From NCBI GenBank assembly GCA_037577475.1, contig CM075188.1, forward strand, positions 6,173,501 to 6,237,500: a stretch of 64,000 nucleotides of DNA, written 5' to 3'. Source of the DNA: Chaunax sp. Z400 (taxonomy: Eukaryota > Chordata > Actinopteri > Lophiiformes > Chaunacidae). A program made the position numbers and the translations under genes. Shown in pieces: positions 11,655 through 24,900 of this stretch (position 1 is its first letter; every line of letters begins with the position of its first letter). The notes under the pieces are model-generated. The model was given only the letters and a program-made list of their open reading frames with translations. It had not been told where the DNA came from and ran no database searches.

Positions 11655-12140
11655 TCACAGTTCAAACGCCAGCATCCGTGATGGTATAGGGGGCATTTGT
11701 GTACATGGCATGGGTAACCTGCACATTTGTGAAGGCACCATTAATGCTAAATTATATATACATACAGGTTTTGGAACAACATATGCTGCCAAGTAGACAA
11801 CATCTTTTTCAGGGGAGGCCTTGCTTATTTCAGCAAGACAACGTCAAAACACACTCTGCACGTTTTACAACAGCATGGCTCCGCAGTAAAAGAGTCTGGT
11901 GCTAAACTGACCTGCCTGCAGTCCTGACTTGTCACCCATTGAAAATGTTTGGCGCATTATGAAACGTAAAATACGACAAAGGAGACCCCGAACTCTTGAG
12001 CAGCTGAAATCCTACATCAGACAAGAATGGGAAAACATTCCACTTTCAAAATGACAGCAATTGGTCTCCTCAGTTCCCAAACACTTACAGGGTGTTGATA
12101 AAAGAAGAGGTGATGCAAATCAAATTCTAAATGAGGATAT
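11655..12140 (+). mobile_element. Truncated Tc1-like transposase fragment
   Basis: This belongs to the same family as the element at 3827. It starts inside the transposase and encodes FQQDNVKTHSARFTTAWLRS, which contains the second Asp region of the DDE domain. It then runs through frame breaks to a SPxLSPIENVW-like stretch and RKIRQRRPRTLEQLK-like sequence. Neither terminal repeat is present, and it ends against the next element. Confidence 0.8.
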
Positions 12141-12151
12141 AGCTCACAGTG

Positions 12152-13056
12152 TATATTAGGTTGACTGGCAAAATAATATACTATTTATCAGCTGTTTGCA
12201 ATGACATACTCAAACAAGTTTAAATAACTCACTACAACAGATATTGCAAGTGTTTTTCAAAAATATAACACAAAATACCATTTTTACTGACTACTCCAGT
12301 CTTAAAATTATTAAATCCCTTAATAACAGGCATCTCTAGTTCTTTGACCTTTTTGCTGCTATGACCTAATGCAACTGTGATGCATATCCAGACATCAGCT
12401 TCTGACAGCATTCCTGCTGAATATTAGCCCATTCCTCATGGGTAAAAGCCTCCAGTTCTGTAATATTCCTGGGTTTACATGCTTCAACCACCTTTTTCAA
12501 ATCCAACTTTTACTTAGTAATTTTCTATGGGATTCAAGTTCAACAATGATGACCACTTTAGAATGTTCCAGGACTTCTTCTGAAACAAGCCTTGGTGGAT
12601 TTTGGGGTATGTTTAGGATCATTGTCCAAAGATGCCTCCGCTTCCTCACAGATGGCCAGATGTTTCCTTGATGGAATCCATCTTACTCTCTGCATGCTTT
12701 TGGGTCAGCAGTGGTGTATGTCTTAAGAGTTCAGGCATGAAGCCCTTATGTAAATTTAGTCCTTAACAGAAAAAAACTTCTCTACCACCTAAGGTAAGTC
12801 TATGAAGGTTGGCACAGTGTTTTAATGACATATGATATGTAAATGTGTGCTCATATGAGAGATGCTATTCAGGGGTGTTTAGGGGTCAGTAAAAGTAGCA
12901 ATTGTGTGTTATTTGGGGAAAAAAACTTGTCTGTTGTGTTGAGCTATTTAAACTGCTCTTGTTTGATTTGGTTATTGAAAACAGTTGATAAATAGTACAT
13001 TTTGCCAGTAAACCCAATATAAAATGGGGGCTAAATAATTTTGCCTCCAACTATGA
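12152..13056 (-). mobile_element. Second Tc1-like element, inactivated, opposite orientation
   Basis: Inverted ends contain ACTGGCAAAAT and CTATTTATC(A/G)(A/G)CTGTTT (left 12161-12203; right 12973-13013 reversed). Beyond the right end lies GGGGGCTAAATAATTTTGCC, typical of Tc1 outer ends. The minus strand encodes remnants of DNDPKHTPKSTKACF and a LNPIE-like motif, separated by stops. Confidence 0.7.
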
Positions 13057-13259
13057 GTCTATTTTCCAAATTAACAACATTTTACTTAAATAATCAATGT
13101 CTTGATCTTAATTGATTGATATTGATGACAACATTGATGGTATTGCTGGTATCATTCAACAAAAGTAGTAAAACCTTTTATTGCATCATTTTCATTGCCA
13201 AAACTACTTTAATGATACAAAAAAAATAATACAGCTTCCGATGTTCCCAAGTTTCTTTG

Positions 13260-14460
<1,201 letters not shown>

Positions 14461-14955
14461 CTCGTTGCTGTCTGAAGAGATTTGACAGAAATTAGAAAAT
14501 ATTTGTAAATATTTTTCTCCTCCGTAAAACTTGCTGTGAGTATAATAACAACAAAATGCTTCAACTTGTGCAATGCCTTTAAAAACAAATAATTTTCATG
14601 ATATTGTAGTGAGTTCTCTCTCAAGGACTCATCAACAATGTGATTTTACTGATTTAATGAAATGAGGAAGGAGGAAGTTGTCCATTTATGTTGCCTGGGA
14701 CAGATGTATTGATGACTTAGGAGGAGGAAGGTGAGTCCCCCAAGCCAATAACAGACCTCAGACTGTTCCTGGAAAAGAAGAGCAGGGAGAGGTTTGCAGA
14801 GTATTGAACAAGACAGGATGAAAGGAGGGAAGAAAGGGTCAATGAATATGAATAGGAGTGGGCACAGAGAGATGAGATAGGGAGCTGTATGGGTGAGAGG
14901 GAGAGAAACCTAACACAAACAGTTGATTAGAGGTGTGGTTGGGCAGTGGCCTTGT
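14461..14955. other. Intergenic, unrecognised
   Basis: No gene is seen. A purine-rich GGAGGAAGGAGGAAG stretch lies near 14670 and another near 14820. Confidence 0.4.
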
Positions 14956-15130
14956 GTGTTCTAACTTCGATCTGGATCTAACCACCACCAAATTTTAATG
15001 AATTCTATCAAGACCCATCCTCCCACCAAGTTTCATGGAAATCTTTTCCATAGATTTGGTGTAGGCCTACTCCTGCTGGAAAACCAACAATCAAACGGAC
15101 ACAGCTGAAAACATAACCTCCTCGGAGGAT
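14956..15130 (+). repeat. Dispersed fish repeat A (3' part)
   Basis: Contains CACCAAGTTTCATGGAAATC, then AACCAACAATCAAACGGAC and GAAAACATAACCTCCTCGG, the hallmark tail of a fish dispersed repeat. Other copies or pieces are at 16965, 34290 (reversed), 44690, 48603, 49860, 59700, 60290 and 62085. I cannot assign a class. Confidence 0.6.
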
Positions 15131-16130
15131 GTAGTCAGTTCACACCAGTAGGTACAGGTATACACACACATAGCAGAACATGCTGTAGTTTATCACTGTT
15201 GGAGGAGATGTTGGCTACAACTTAACGGTGTATTGCTCAAGTGTTTAGAAGAGCATACCTCCACTACCTCCACTTACAAAGATGGAGCAGTCTGAGAGGG
15301 CTCAGCTGACTGTTTGCCAGCAGGTGGCACTGGAGGCACCGACAGAACAATAATTGAGTGGACATTCAGGGTTGGTAGAATTTGTTTAAAGACACATTTA
15401 AAGAGTTTTGTATAGTTTTGACAATAACAAGTTAGGCAGTATTCTCCACCACTATCATAAAAAAGTGAAATTATACTGGAAGAAATATATCTCTAAACCA
15501 ACAGTCAGAGTAGTTCTAGATGCAGGGCAATGTCAGCACATTTACTTTACCAGCAGATGGCAGAATGCATTATGTTTCAATTGATGCTGAGAACAATGAA
15601 CGTTATCCCGGCCCTGTATCAGGAAGCCTTCATGTTCTGAAGAAGTTCTCTCACTGAAACTCATCTTCACTGACACACACAGCCCCTTGTCCCACCTTCA
15701 TTACATCTGAATTAAACTGGGTGTGTATGTTCAACAGATGGTACAGAATGTTTCCAGTGAATTTAATCAGGATGTTATGAGCAAATATGAGATAGACCAC
15801 GCCCACTAGTACCAAATATGGCAAAGATGTTGGTTAATATTTGCCCCCAGAGCATGCACAGCTAAACTGGTGTAACTCTATCCACTGGGTTTTAAGGTGC
15901 ACATTTTTGGTGTTTATTCTGGCCCCTATGAGTCGAGCTCAAAATGCTTCTGTTGCCAAACAAGATTTATGATGACTGGCCAATTTTCTGTTAAGCCTTG
16001 TCTTTTGTAATATCTTTTGGTTCATGGTAGTGATGTTTTTCCACTGTTTTGGTCATTTATAATGGAAATGTGTATGGCAGCAATGCTGTGCACACAATTT
16101 GGTGTTGATACAAAATGTTTTTAAAAAAAC
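15131..16130. other. Intergenic, unrecognised
   Basis: No coding similarity. The short phrase CAG(C/A)AG(G/A)TGGCA occurs near 15320 and 15551, but nothing larger repeats. Confidence 0.4.
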
Positions 16131-16132
16131 AG

Positions 16133-16133
<1 letters not shown>

Positions 16134-16175
<42 letters not shown>

Positions 16176-16176
16176 T
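16134..16176. repeat. (TA)n(TG)n microsatellite
   Basis: A run of TA dinucleotides is followed directly by a TG run. Confidence 0.95.
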
Positions 16177-16270
16177 TTCCCTTAATTATAGTGCCACCAT
16201 CTGACTGACATTTCATGTTTCTAGCTCATTCCAGCTCACAGCTATTTGAGTCCACGCAGCAGACAACGCA

Positions 16271-16309
16271 TACTACTACTAATACTACTAGTAATAATAA
16301 TAATAATAA

Positions 16310-16346
<37 letters not shown>
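16271..16346. repeat. (AAT)n microsatellite
   Basis: AAT/TAA triplets run with a few interruptions. An apparent poly-Asn reading frame here is an artefact of the repeat. Confidence 0.95.
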
Positions 16347-16756
16347 TCCTATTATAAAATAACTTTCTGGTCATTTTTACAGTATACACAATTTCTTGAT
16401 CATCATTTTCATTCATTCATTTATTCAGTCTTGCTTTTTTTGTTGGTTATTGGAAACTAGGACTACTGAAAGATTAGTCCTTTAGTGGAAGCAAATGCTG
16501 GTGATGCAATGATCAAGTGTTCAAAAATGACTTTATGGATATGAACTATACCTACATATTAAGTTGGATATTTGAGAGCCAGAGAATTATAATTAAACAA
16601 AATTGCCACAAAAGTTACCTACATTTCATCAACACATTCTCACGGCAGCAAAATTATTCTTTTGCCACAATATCTCTCCCATCAAAACTGTTATATGGAA
16701 CAACGAATACATAACCAGGGGGAATAAATCATTAATTTTGAATTGTTGGATTAATA

Positions 16757-16862
16757 GGCCCTGTGCTGAACTGGTGACTTGTCCAGGGTGTACCCTGATT
16801 CTTTCGCAATGTCAGCTGGGATAGACTCCCTGCAAAGGATAAGCAATTATAGAAAAAGATTG
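16757..16862 (+). repeat. 3' fragment of the SINE-like repeat
   Basis: Matches the 3' half of the family at 778: CTGGTGACTTGTCCAGGGTG, TACCCTGATTC, AATGTCAGCTGGGATAGACT, ending in GATTGGATAGATT. Confidence 0.7.
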
Positions 16863-16964
16863 GATAGATTAACAGCTGCTCTGAGAAACTTAAGTTACAG
16901 GAACCTACCGTATTTGTTAATGGAAAAAACATTTAAAGGCAGAAATATACTAATAAACGTATAA

Positions 16965-17400
16965 CGAAGTAGAGGGCCACTCATTAGAGTGCATAAATTT
17001 GCCAAGGCCCAACAGCACATATTAATTAAATTATACCCTAATCCAAGTTGGAACAAGATATGTGCACCATCAGGATAGCTGCCCTCTGTGTTCTCACAAT
17101 GTCAGAGTGAGAAAAAAAAATCACGAATCATCTTTTTATGTGGATTTACTCCAAAATTGAATGGTTCCTTCTTTGGCACATGTGCCACTCTTTTACCAAG
17201 TTTCATGAAAATCTGTTGATGTATAATTGATAAAAATGCTAAAACAAAAATTTTAAAAAGGAGTTGGGATCCATCTGTTAATCTGGATCTTCTACAAAAT
17301 TTGATAGATTCTTCCATGGTGCATACCTCGCAACTCTACCTAGTTTCATGGTAATCTGTCAACCACTACAGGAATTTTTGTGTCAAGTTATATTGTTCTG
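16965..17400 (+). repeat. Dispersed fish repeat A
   Basis: Starts with GTAGAGGGCCACTCATTAGA and TTGCCAAGGCCCAACAGCAC. It then has two ACCAAGTTTCATG(A/G)-type phrases (CCAAGTTTCATGAAAATCTG near 17197 and CTAGTTTCATGGTAATCTGT near 17340). It is the most complete copy of the family in the window. Confidence 0.55.
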
Positions 17401-17489
17401 TTGCCATGTTAAATATACCGTCTTACTGAGAATGGAGGCATGTGGGCAGGGGACATGCATGATGCACACACCTCCTGTTGTAATTCTCA

Positions 17490-17700
17490 AAGTTTTTCAC
17501 ATCAAGAACCCCTACACCAACACAAATCAGACCCCCATTCGATAATATTTTGTCCCAGGGCCCCTTATCAGATAGGAATTATGCATTTCAATGTTTTAAT
17601 ACATGAAGTATATGAAACCCATGACCAAAACACTGGAGACCCCTGAATGACCCCTGGGGGTCCCTGTACCTCACTTTGAAACCTGTTGTTTTCAGAGAAA
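17490..17700 (+). repeat. Probable dispersed repeat
   Basis: ACATCAAGAACCCCTACACC through GGAGACCCCTGAATGACCCC to CACTTTGAAACCTGTTG resembles a fish interspersed repeat that I have seen elsewhere. There is only one copy in this window, so the call rests on recognition. Confidence 0.35.
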
Positions 17701-18019
17701 TGTTTTACACATGGCTTAACCACAGATGTTATCTACAGCTTGCAGAGTAAACCCACATCTATTTCACTGTATAAATGTGTCTACTTGGGCTCAAATTTCG
17801 CTTTGTAAATAAAATCAGATAAAAGTAATCAGATAAGGAATCATTTTATGCCTTCTGAGTGTTGACAACCATCGGCCTGTAAAGTAAACGCGCATAATGC
17901 AATACGTTTTTCAAGAGGCCTTGTAAAAAAACAACATATAATTTTTCAGCCGGACAAGTTCATTCTAGGCTATTTAAAGCAATGGAAGGGAAATCTTCCT
18001 CATCAGCCAACAACCCTCA

Positions 18020-18180
18020 ACCACATTTGAACCAATAGCAGGACGAACGCGACTGCTTTAACCAATGATACACTAGTCTGAGTGCGCACGCACTCCGTCG
18101 TAAGACGACGGTCATGGACTGGTGTAGTGTCCTTTTCGGTGAACGAAGTTTTAGCGTGTAGTTTTGATACGGGTCAGACG
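18020..18180 (+). promoter_or_regulatory. farp2: farp2 promoter region and 5' UTR exon
   Basis: Two CCAAT boxes (18032-18036 and 18062-18066) lie in a locally CpG-rich patch (GTGCGCACGCACTCCGTCG near 18083). They are followed by a non-coding exon that ends GGGTCAGACG|GTAAGT at 18180. No TATA box is seen at the usual distance. The next exon begins at 18874 after TTTTTGCAG, and translation starts 30 bases into it at 18904. The exact transcription start is inferred. Confidence 0.6.
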
Positions 18181-18903
18181 GTAAGTTTGTATGCTTTATA
18201 TGTTTATTTAGATACTCTTATATGACAACTCTTTCGACGACTAAGCTCGGTTTAAGGTTTTTTAAACTTCAGCTCGTGTTTTGTTAATAAACTGGAGTCT
18301 GCTGAGATGCCTTTCTCTAAAGAAGCCTTAGCTTTAACATGTTTTTAGTTTGTGTAGTCCGTTAGTGTCGTGCCGTTGGTTTAGCATCGCTTTTAAAATG
18401 TTGGAACTTGAATTATTCTAGTGTCGCTGACCCAGTTTGGCCCACACACAGAGTACGCTCTAAAAAGTTAAATCAGTACGCCTCGTTTCTTTTTGTACTT
18501 TCTAGATCGTCTTCTCTCGAAGGTTTCAACGTATACTCATTTTTTAATGCCACACAGATAAAGCTAGCTTAGATAAATATTAGCAATTGGACACAAATAT
18601 GTCTAATGTGTGTGTTGCCTGTATAGTGAATGAGTCACGCTTTCAGCTTTCACAAACAGCTTTCAGACAGCAAGACGACTCTTTTTGAATTAAACATGCT
18701 GAAACATGCGCCAGTCGTCACCCTGTGTCAACCTACTAGACTTTTTCAAATGACGGATTTATTCACACCCCTCAAAAAAAGGGAAATCGTTTTATCTCCA
18801 AATGTTTCATTATTTAGTATTTTCTCCAACTTTGATATTGATTTTTAAGACCATTTCCTCTCTGTTTTTGCAGGAGTGAGGTGGGGAGCTGCTCGGTTCA
18901 TCA

Positions 18904-21900
18904 ATGGGGGAGATAGAGGGTTCATACCGGGTCCTGCAAACCCCTGGCACAAGGTTGGGAGCCCAGTTCAATGCTGGTATTAGCACTTTGGAGCCGGGCC
19001 AGAGCCTCAGTGGCAACATGGTCAGCGGGAGCAGAAGCCATGGGCGAGGAATACAAATCCGTGTGCAGGGTCTGGACGACTCCCTGGAGTTCTTTGACAT
19101 AGATGTAAGTTTCTCCTCATCTGTCTTTCTTTAATCCTTTCTTTATTCATCTAATTTATTTACCACGTGATACCTGTGATAAGCCATAGTTTGTCACACA
19201 GCAGGCTACATCTTACCTTTTAGACCTGGTTATTCCCTGCTTTGTGTTGCTTGGGTTTGTGACAGCTGCCACATGGCTTTGGTACTGAAATCCCATCCTC
19301 CTTAAGGCTTCTTATTTGGGCAATGAAGTGCAACTCACCAGGGCTCTTTATAGTGCTTTATCTGTGATTTCTGCATAGAACAATAAAGAAGATGGAAATT
19401 ATGGTCATTTAGGACTCTAGTGTATGTTTACAATTAATCTAAATTTAGTTATTTTCAAGTTTGCACATTTAATGTCAACAGAAATAGTTGATATCTGTGT
19501 ATTGCCCAGTGCAGACAGAGGATTCTGGTATATTCAAATTACACTGGGTCTACACTTACTTTGATGGGTCTTTCTTTGTAATTGTCAACAACAGGCTGTA
19601 TTTCTTTTCTCCTTTTTTTCCCTCTCCAAAATTAGGGTTTTAAGGTCTTGTTCAACCATCATCACTGTCATTGCAGCAAGTAAATGTCAACACATCATTT
19701 ATAGCCAACCCCTTACAGTGAAATTTAGCTGACCTGATTAAATATAATCAAAGAAGTAAAATTAATCAGATTTAAAGCTACAAAAGTACACAGTGCAAGG
19801 CAAATTACAATGAAATTTTAGAAATCATAATCTACAAGTTAGCCTGAGTGAATCTATATTCAGGAATAATATCTGTTGTCTGTTTTTTAAATTTCAATTA
19901 CTTAACAGAGAAATAATCCCCTTTAAAGATTGGTAGTGGTTTGCCCATATTTTGAGATCCACTCTGTTACTGTGCTTTCCTGTGTTTACTTGCTGAGTTG
20001 CTGCTGGAGCCATTCAGAGGGCAAATAGGAAGCAATAAGGAAGTCACTGTATCAGAGCTAGTTTCCTGTCCTGTCTGTAATGGGAGAAATGTTCAAATGA
20101 TCAAAGGAGAGTCTACAATGACTAAACAATCAAGTTCATGACTGGGTGATTGATGAAGAAGATTTAATTTGGATTGGAATATAACCACTACAATAAGTTC
20201 ATTTGACTTGTCTAACTACTCTGCCCTAAGTCTTTATGTGGCCACAATAATGGTTCTGGCAGATGTAGAGTGGGGGCACTGCTGAGACAGACATTTCATA
20301 ATCTTATGCACCATATGTCGTCTCAAAGTTTTAAGCTAATAGAATGTGATGGACACAACTTTAATTACCTCCTGCCACGATTGAAGTGAGGATAGGATGT
20401 AGGAATGGCCTCCGTCATGTTTGATTTCCAAACATAACTCAAAAACTGTTTTTATATTTTTTTCACAAAACTTTCTACACACAGCAACCAAGTACTGAAG
20501 GTGGTGCCTATTGTTATTTAAGGATTTTGTCTTTTTTTATTTTTTCTGGTCAGTATTTTTTTTTTTTGCTGAACTTTATGTACACAGTTTTTCTCAGATA
20601 TGCAATGAACAAGAATTGCAATTAATGGGGACAACTTAAATAACTTCTTTCTAACTGTATTTTTTCGATGAAATGCATCCGTGACGAGGGCTCCTGAGTC
20701 TTTCATGCTTGTTTGTATTGAAGCGGGTCCTTGCTTTGTTTAGTCTGGAGGAAAACAAACTTTTGAATTTCTTCTTAGTTTTATGTGGATATTTAGCCTT
20801 TGTATTGAAAGACAACTGAATTTGGCCCAGAGAGATTAAAGAAACCTCTGGACATGGTGTTAATAGGAGGTGGCAGACAGAAATACATGGCTGCAAAAGG
20901 GGGATGACGACAATCCTGTTGTCTAGCAGACTGTAGTCTGCTGAGAACAATATGGCCTCTGAGATTCAGTATCATTCATACTAAGGAGTCGTGGGCTGGT
21001 GGCAAGATAGCAGTTGTGTCTATATACATAAAGGCTGCAGAATTATATATCTGCTTTATGACTTATGTTTGATGTCTATTTAAAAAGAACTGTCATTGTG
21101 CCATATCATAATTAGTTTTATGTGTAAGTGGCACAGTTCCTTACAATAAAATTGAATTACGTAGCATAACTTGTCATACATTGTATTTGTAGTTTTTCCT
21201 CCTGCATACTGTATGCTAAAATGGATACCAGGGTTTTTTCTAAATCAGGTAACAGGGCGTGGTGCCCTCTAACTTTTGGGGTGTGCCCTTAAATCCCATA
21301 CATTATGCTATTACACAACATGTAGTCTTCCTTAAAATGTAAAAAAAAAATATCAAAGTAATGCCCATGAAAAATGTATCTGTTCATTTTAAAACTGTAT
21401 AAGCACTCAAAAATGCCAAAATCGTGATACAGTCAGAGGGCCCTAAATAATTTATGATTTAATGTAGCTCTGTTGTGCACAGATCTGCGCCATCTTGTTT
21501 ACATGCCACATGTTCTCACGAGATTTCATAAAGTTTATACGAGAATCTCACATTCTTGTGACCTCACGTAAATGTAGCAAGATTCTAGGAGAGTGTTATC
21601 TGCAGAAATGCATTGAAGTGCATTTTTTTTCTAAGGTTGTAAATTATTGCAAATAGTCCTTGGGGTGTTGTGTTATTTGCAATTACACTTGCTGTCTCAC
21701 TTTTCAGCAATAACACAATAAGAAACAATAATCCACCTCCCTCAGGTAGCCTCAGATTGCTTAACTTTCACACACTCACACACAATTTTTCAGGAAAAAC
21801 CCCTGAACACAGCGTTTAATGTTTGAAATGTTTGTGACCTTCAAGCACTTGCCTCCACAGCTGGGTTTACATTGACACTTTTCTTCATTCTGATTGAAGG

Positions 21901-24900
21901 TTTCATTTCAACTGTTTACATGAGTTGTGATTTAATACGATCTCGTCTTTACATGCACCACCACATTTAATCGGAACAGCCATGTGACGTGCAGATGTGA
22001 TGGGAGTGACGAATATTTTGCACATTTTACCAGAAGATGGATTTCGATCGTGTGATCTGTGCAATTTTTGCTGTTATTGTCGTGGTTTTAATAAAGCTGC
22101 AGCATGATAATAACGTAGGCTTACTCATACTGGAAGCAATGAAAGAGACAGCGAGCACAAGAAAGTCTACTTCTGCTTTAAAGCCGCCATCTTGCAAAAT
22201 ATGTCACGACTCTGAGCATGCGCAGACAGAACCCTACCAGTAGATATTCTGTTCTACTGTTTACATAGTACGGTTGTTCTAAGGTTTATACTACCCCTAT
22301 GCAACGGAATGAAAGTTCATTCGGTTTTGGCGTTTTTATTCCGAATGAGGTGTTTAAATGGAGCATTTTCATTATGATTGAGCTTTTAAACCGATTTTAA
22401 TTGGAATGAAGAGGTCCATGTAAACCCAGCTACTGTGGCATTTTGGTCGCTTGGCAGATCAAATACCATATATATTTATTCTTTATAATCTATTCACTAT
22501 ACACGCTGTAGTGAAGCCCAAATAACACTCACATCTGAAATGTGTTTACATTTTGCTTTGTTATACACAAGTAAGGCTCCTGGCTTTTTTGTGCTTTATA
22601 ATTTGCAACCAAAAGTTCATTACATATTTCATAATTATGAAGGCCCATAAGAACATGATGTGATAAAACGTGTATTTATGGTCTCACGATGTTTTTCATC
22701 TGGAACTACAGCTGACAAATTGGATCAGAGCGTTATTGCCTTGATCTGTGGCCTGCTGCAGGTAGCTCGCGGCATGGACATTTGCTTGCATGGCTCTTAT
22801 CCACGGGCCCCTCCCACAGCCAGCACAGGAGAAAGCTCAGCCGTGTGGTTTCTGGACATGGAGGCAGGGCCGGCAGGCCAGAGAAACACAGGCTCCTTTT
22901 ATCCAGCACAGCCAGCCCCTTTACTGGCCTTAACTTTCAGCCCAAAACTCACAAGTCCGAGGGTGGGATATGGAACCTAGCTGTATGAACATTCAGTGCA
23001 GTTGGGGCATTGGTAGGAGGGAATGTGGGCAGGCTTTGCTTTAGTGTTAGCAAACAAGCACATAAATAGAAAGGTTGACAACCAAGTGGGCTGGGGGTAG
23101 CTGAGGGTGTTAAAAGAGCAGTTCAGAGGGAGCTGCTATGGCCAGGACAAAGTCTGAGCCAGGGTGGTGGGGGAGGGGACACACTCAGGAGTGAAGCCCA
23201 GCAAAAAAGTTAGGAATTTCAACCACTTGCCTCCAGCAGTAGTCACTTTTTGATTTTGTCACTTGAGATTGATGAAACTTGTGTAGTTCAATGGTAATGT
23301 AATAGTGCTTGTATCTGTTTGAGCGGGGATTTAAAAGTGTGAAAAAGAGGCTGGTGTTTCATAGTCTTTTAAATTTGTCTTGAGCGCTCATTCACAGGAT
23401 TCTTGTGGATAACATGACATTGTAATTATATGTGTAATGGAGCTAAACTGGGCATGTGTTTTGTGTCCATGCTCACAAAGGAGTATTCCTGCTCCTCATT
23501 ACAACCACTACAGCTGAGCACTCAGCTCTTAGCTTTACAAAACACCCACACTATCCCACTGTGTACCGAAGTAGCTTATCTAATGACTGTCCCTTTAAGG
23601 ACTTATTTAACATCTGAAACAATCCCCTGCTCTACACAGCACTGATCTCTCCTGTTGTTACTGTTCTGTAGTTTTGTCAGTGGGAGTGAGTGGCTATCAT
23701 TCAAGTATGTCCCACCTAACTCATTTTTTTGTGTTTCTTTGCATGACAAGCTTAGTATGGAGAGCATCTGGGTTACACAGGTGACCATAGCAGAAGGCAC
23801 ACGAACACCTGATCCTGATTACCACTACATCGTGTTTGTCTGCCAACACTCACTCTGGCCAACTGTCCCACATGCGTCTCCTGAAGCCAAGTAGTGAAAA
23901 GAAATCTACTCCAACTACTTCAAATCAATGATTATATTAAGCTAAGAAAGGTGTCAATGAGTCTGGTCATCTTTGAAATGTCTCCTCACAGACTTGTGAA
24001 AGTGGCTGAAAGTGTGCAGAGCTTTAAAGTGTATGTCAGCAGGAAATGTGGTTGCAAGGCCCTCATAATGTACATCCCACTGTGCCTGATACAAGCCCCA
24101 ACACACCCCTGCTGTCATTTGGAGGTTCTACTAGAGCTCACAGCCATTCACTGGTAGCTGGGGAGCATCAGCTGCTGTGAACCATGCTCAACCTGTCAAG
24201 CAAGGTTTGCCCAAGCTTTGGACTTGAAATAGGCAAGGTGCTATTTGGGTTACCCTTGTTTTTTGTCTGTTTTCGTCTTCATTCTCTGTGTGGAAGAAGG
24301 GCTGTCCTCCCTCATAGCTGAAAGCTTTTCAAACCCTGCCGTTGTATTCCCCTACCACATACACAGAAGATTTGTTTTCCAAGAAACATCTGTTTGTCAT
24401 AATCCCTGCTGCTTTCAGAGCTTGATTGGATGACCCAATGACCTGCTTTAATGTCAGAGCTCATAAATGAGACTGCGGTCCATGCCACAAGTTGGGTGTG
24501 AACAAACTGCATCTGGGTTTACATGGACACTTTTCTTCATTCTGATTGAAATCATTCCGATTGAAGGTTTTGTCTCAACTGTTTACATGAGTTGAGATCT
24601 AATACGATCTGGTGTTTACATGCGCCACCAAATTTAATGGGAACAGCTGTGTGACGTATGGAAGTGATGTATGTTTCGCGCGTATGTATGTGATGTATGT
24701 TTACCAGAAGATGGATGTCCGTCGTGTGATCGGCGCAATTTCTGCTGTTATTGTGATGCTTTTAATAAAGCTGCAGCATGATAATAACGTAGGCTTACTG
24801 GACGTAATGAAAGAGAGACAACGAGCACAAGAAAAGAAACTCTCTGTTGTTGTCTACTTCTGCTTTAAAGCCGCCATCTTGCAAATATGTGACGACCCTG

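Noticed and set aside
16215..16460. Poly-Asn open frame
   Set aside because: It is translation of the AAT microsatellite, with no flanking coding signal.
22037..22243. Short membrane-like protein [20 protein letters not shown]
   Set aside because: It lies wholly inside a mobile element and is repeated in a second copy at 24714, so it is treated as element sequence rather than a host gene.
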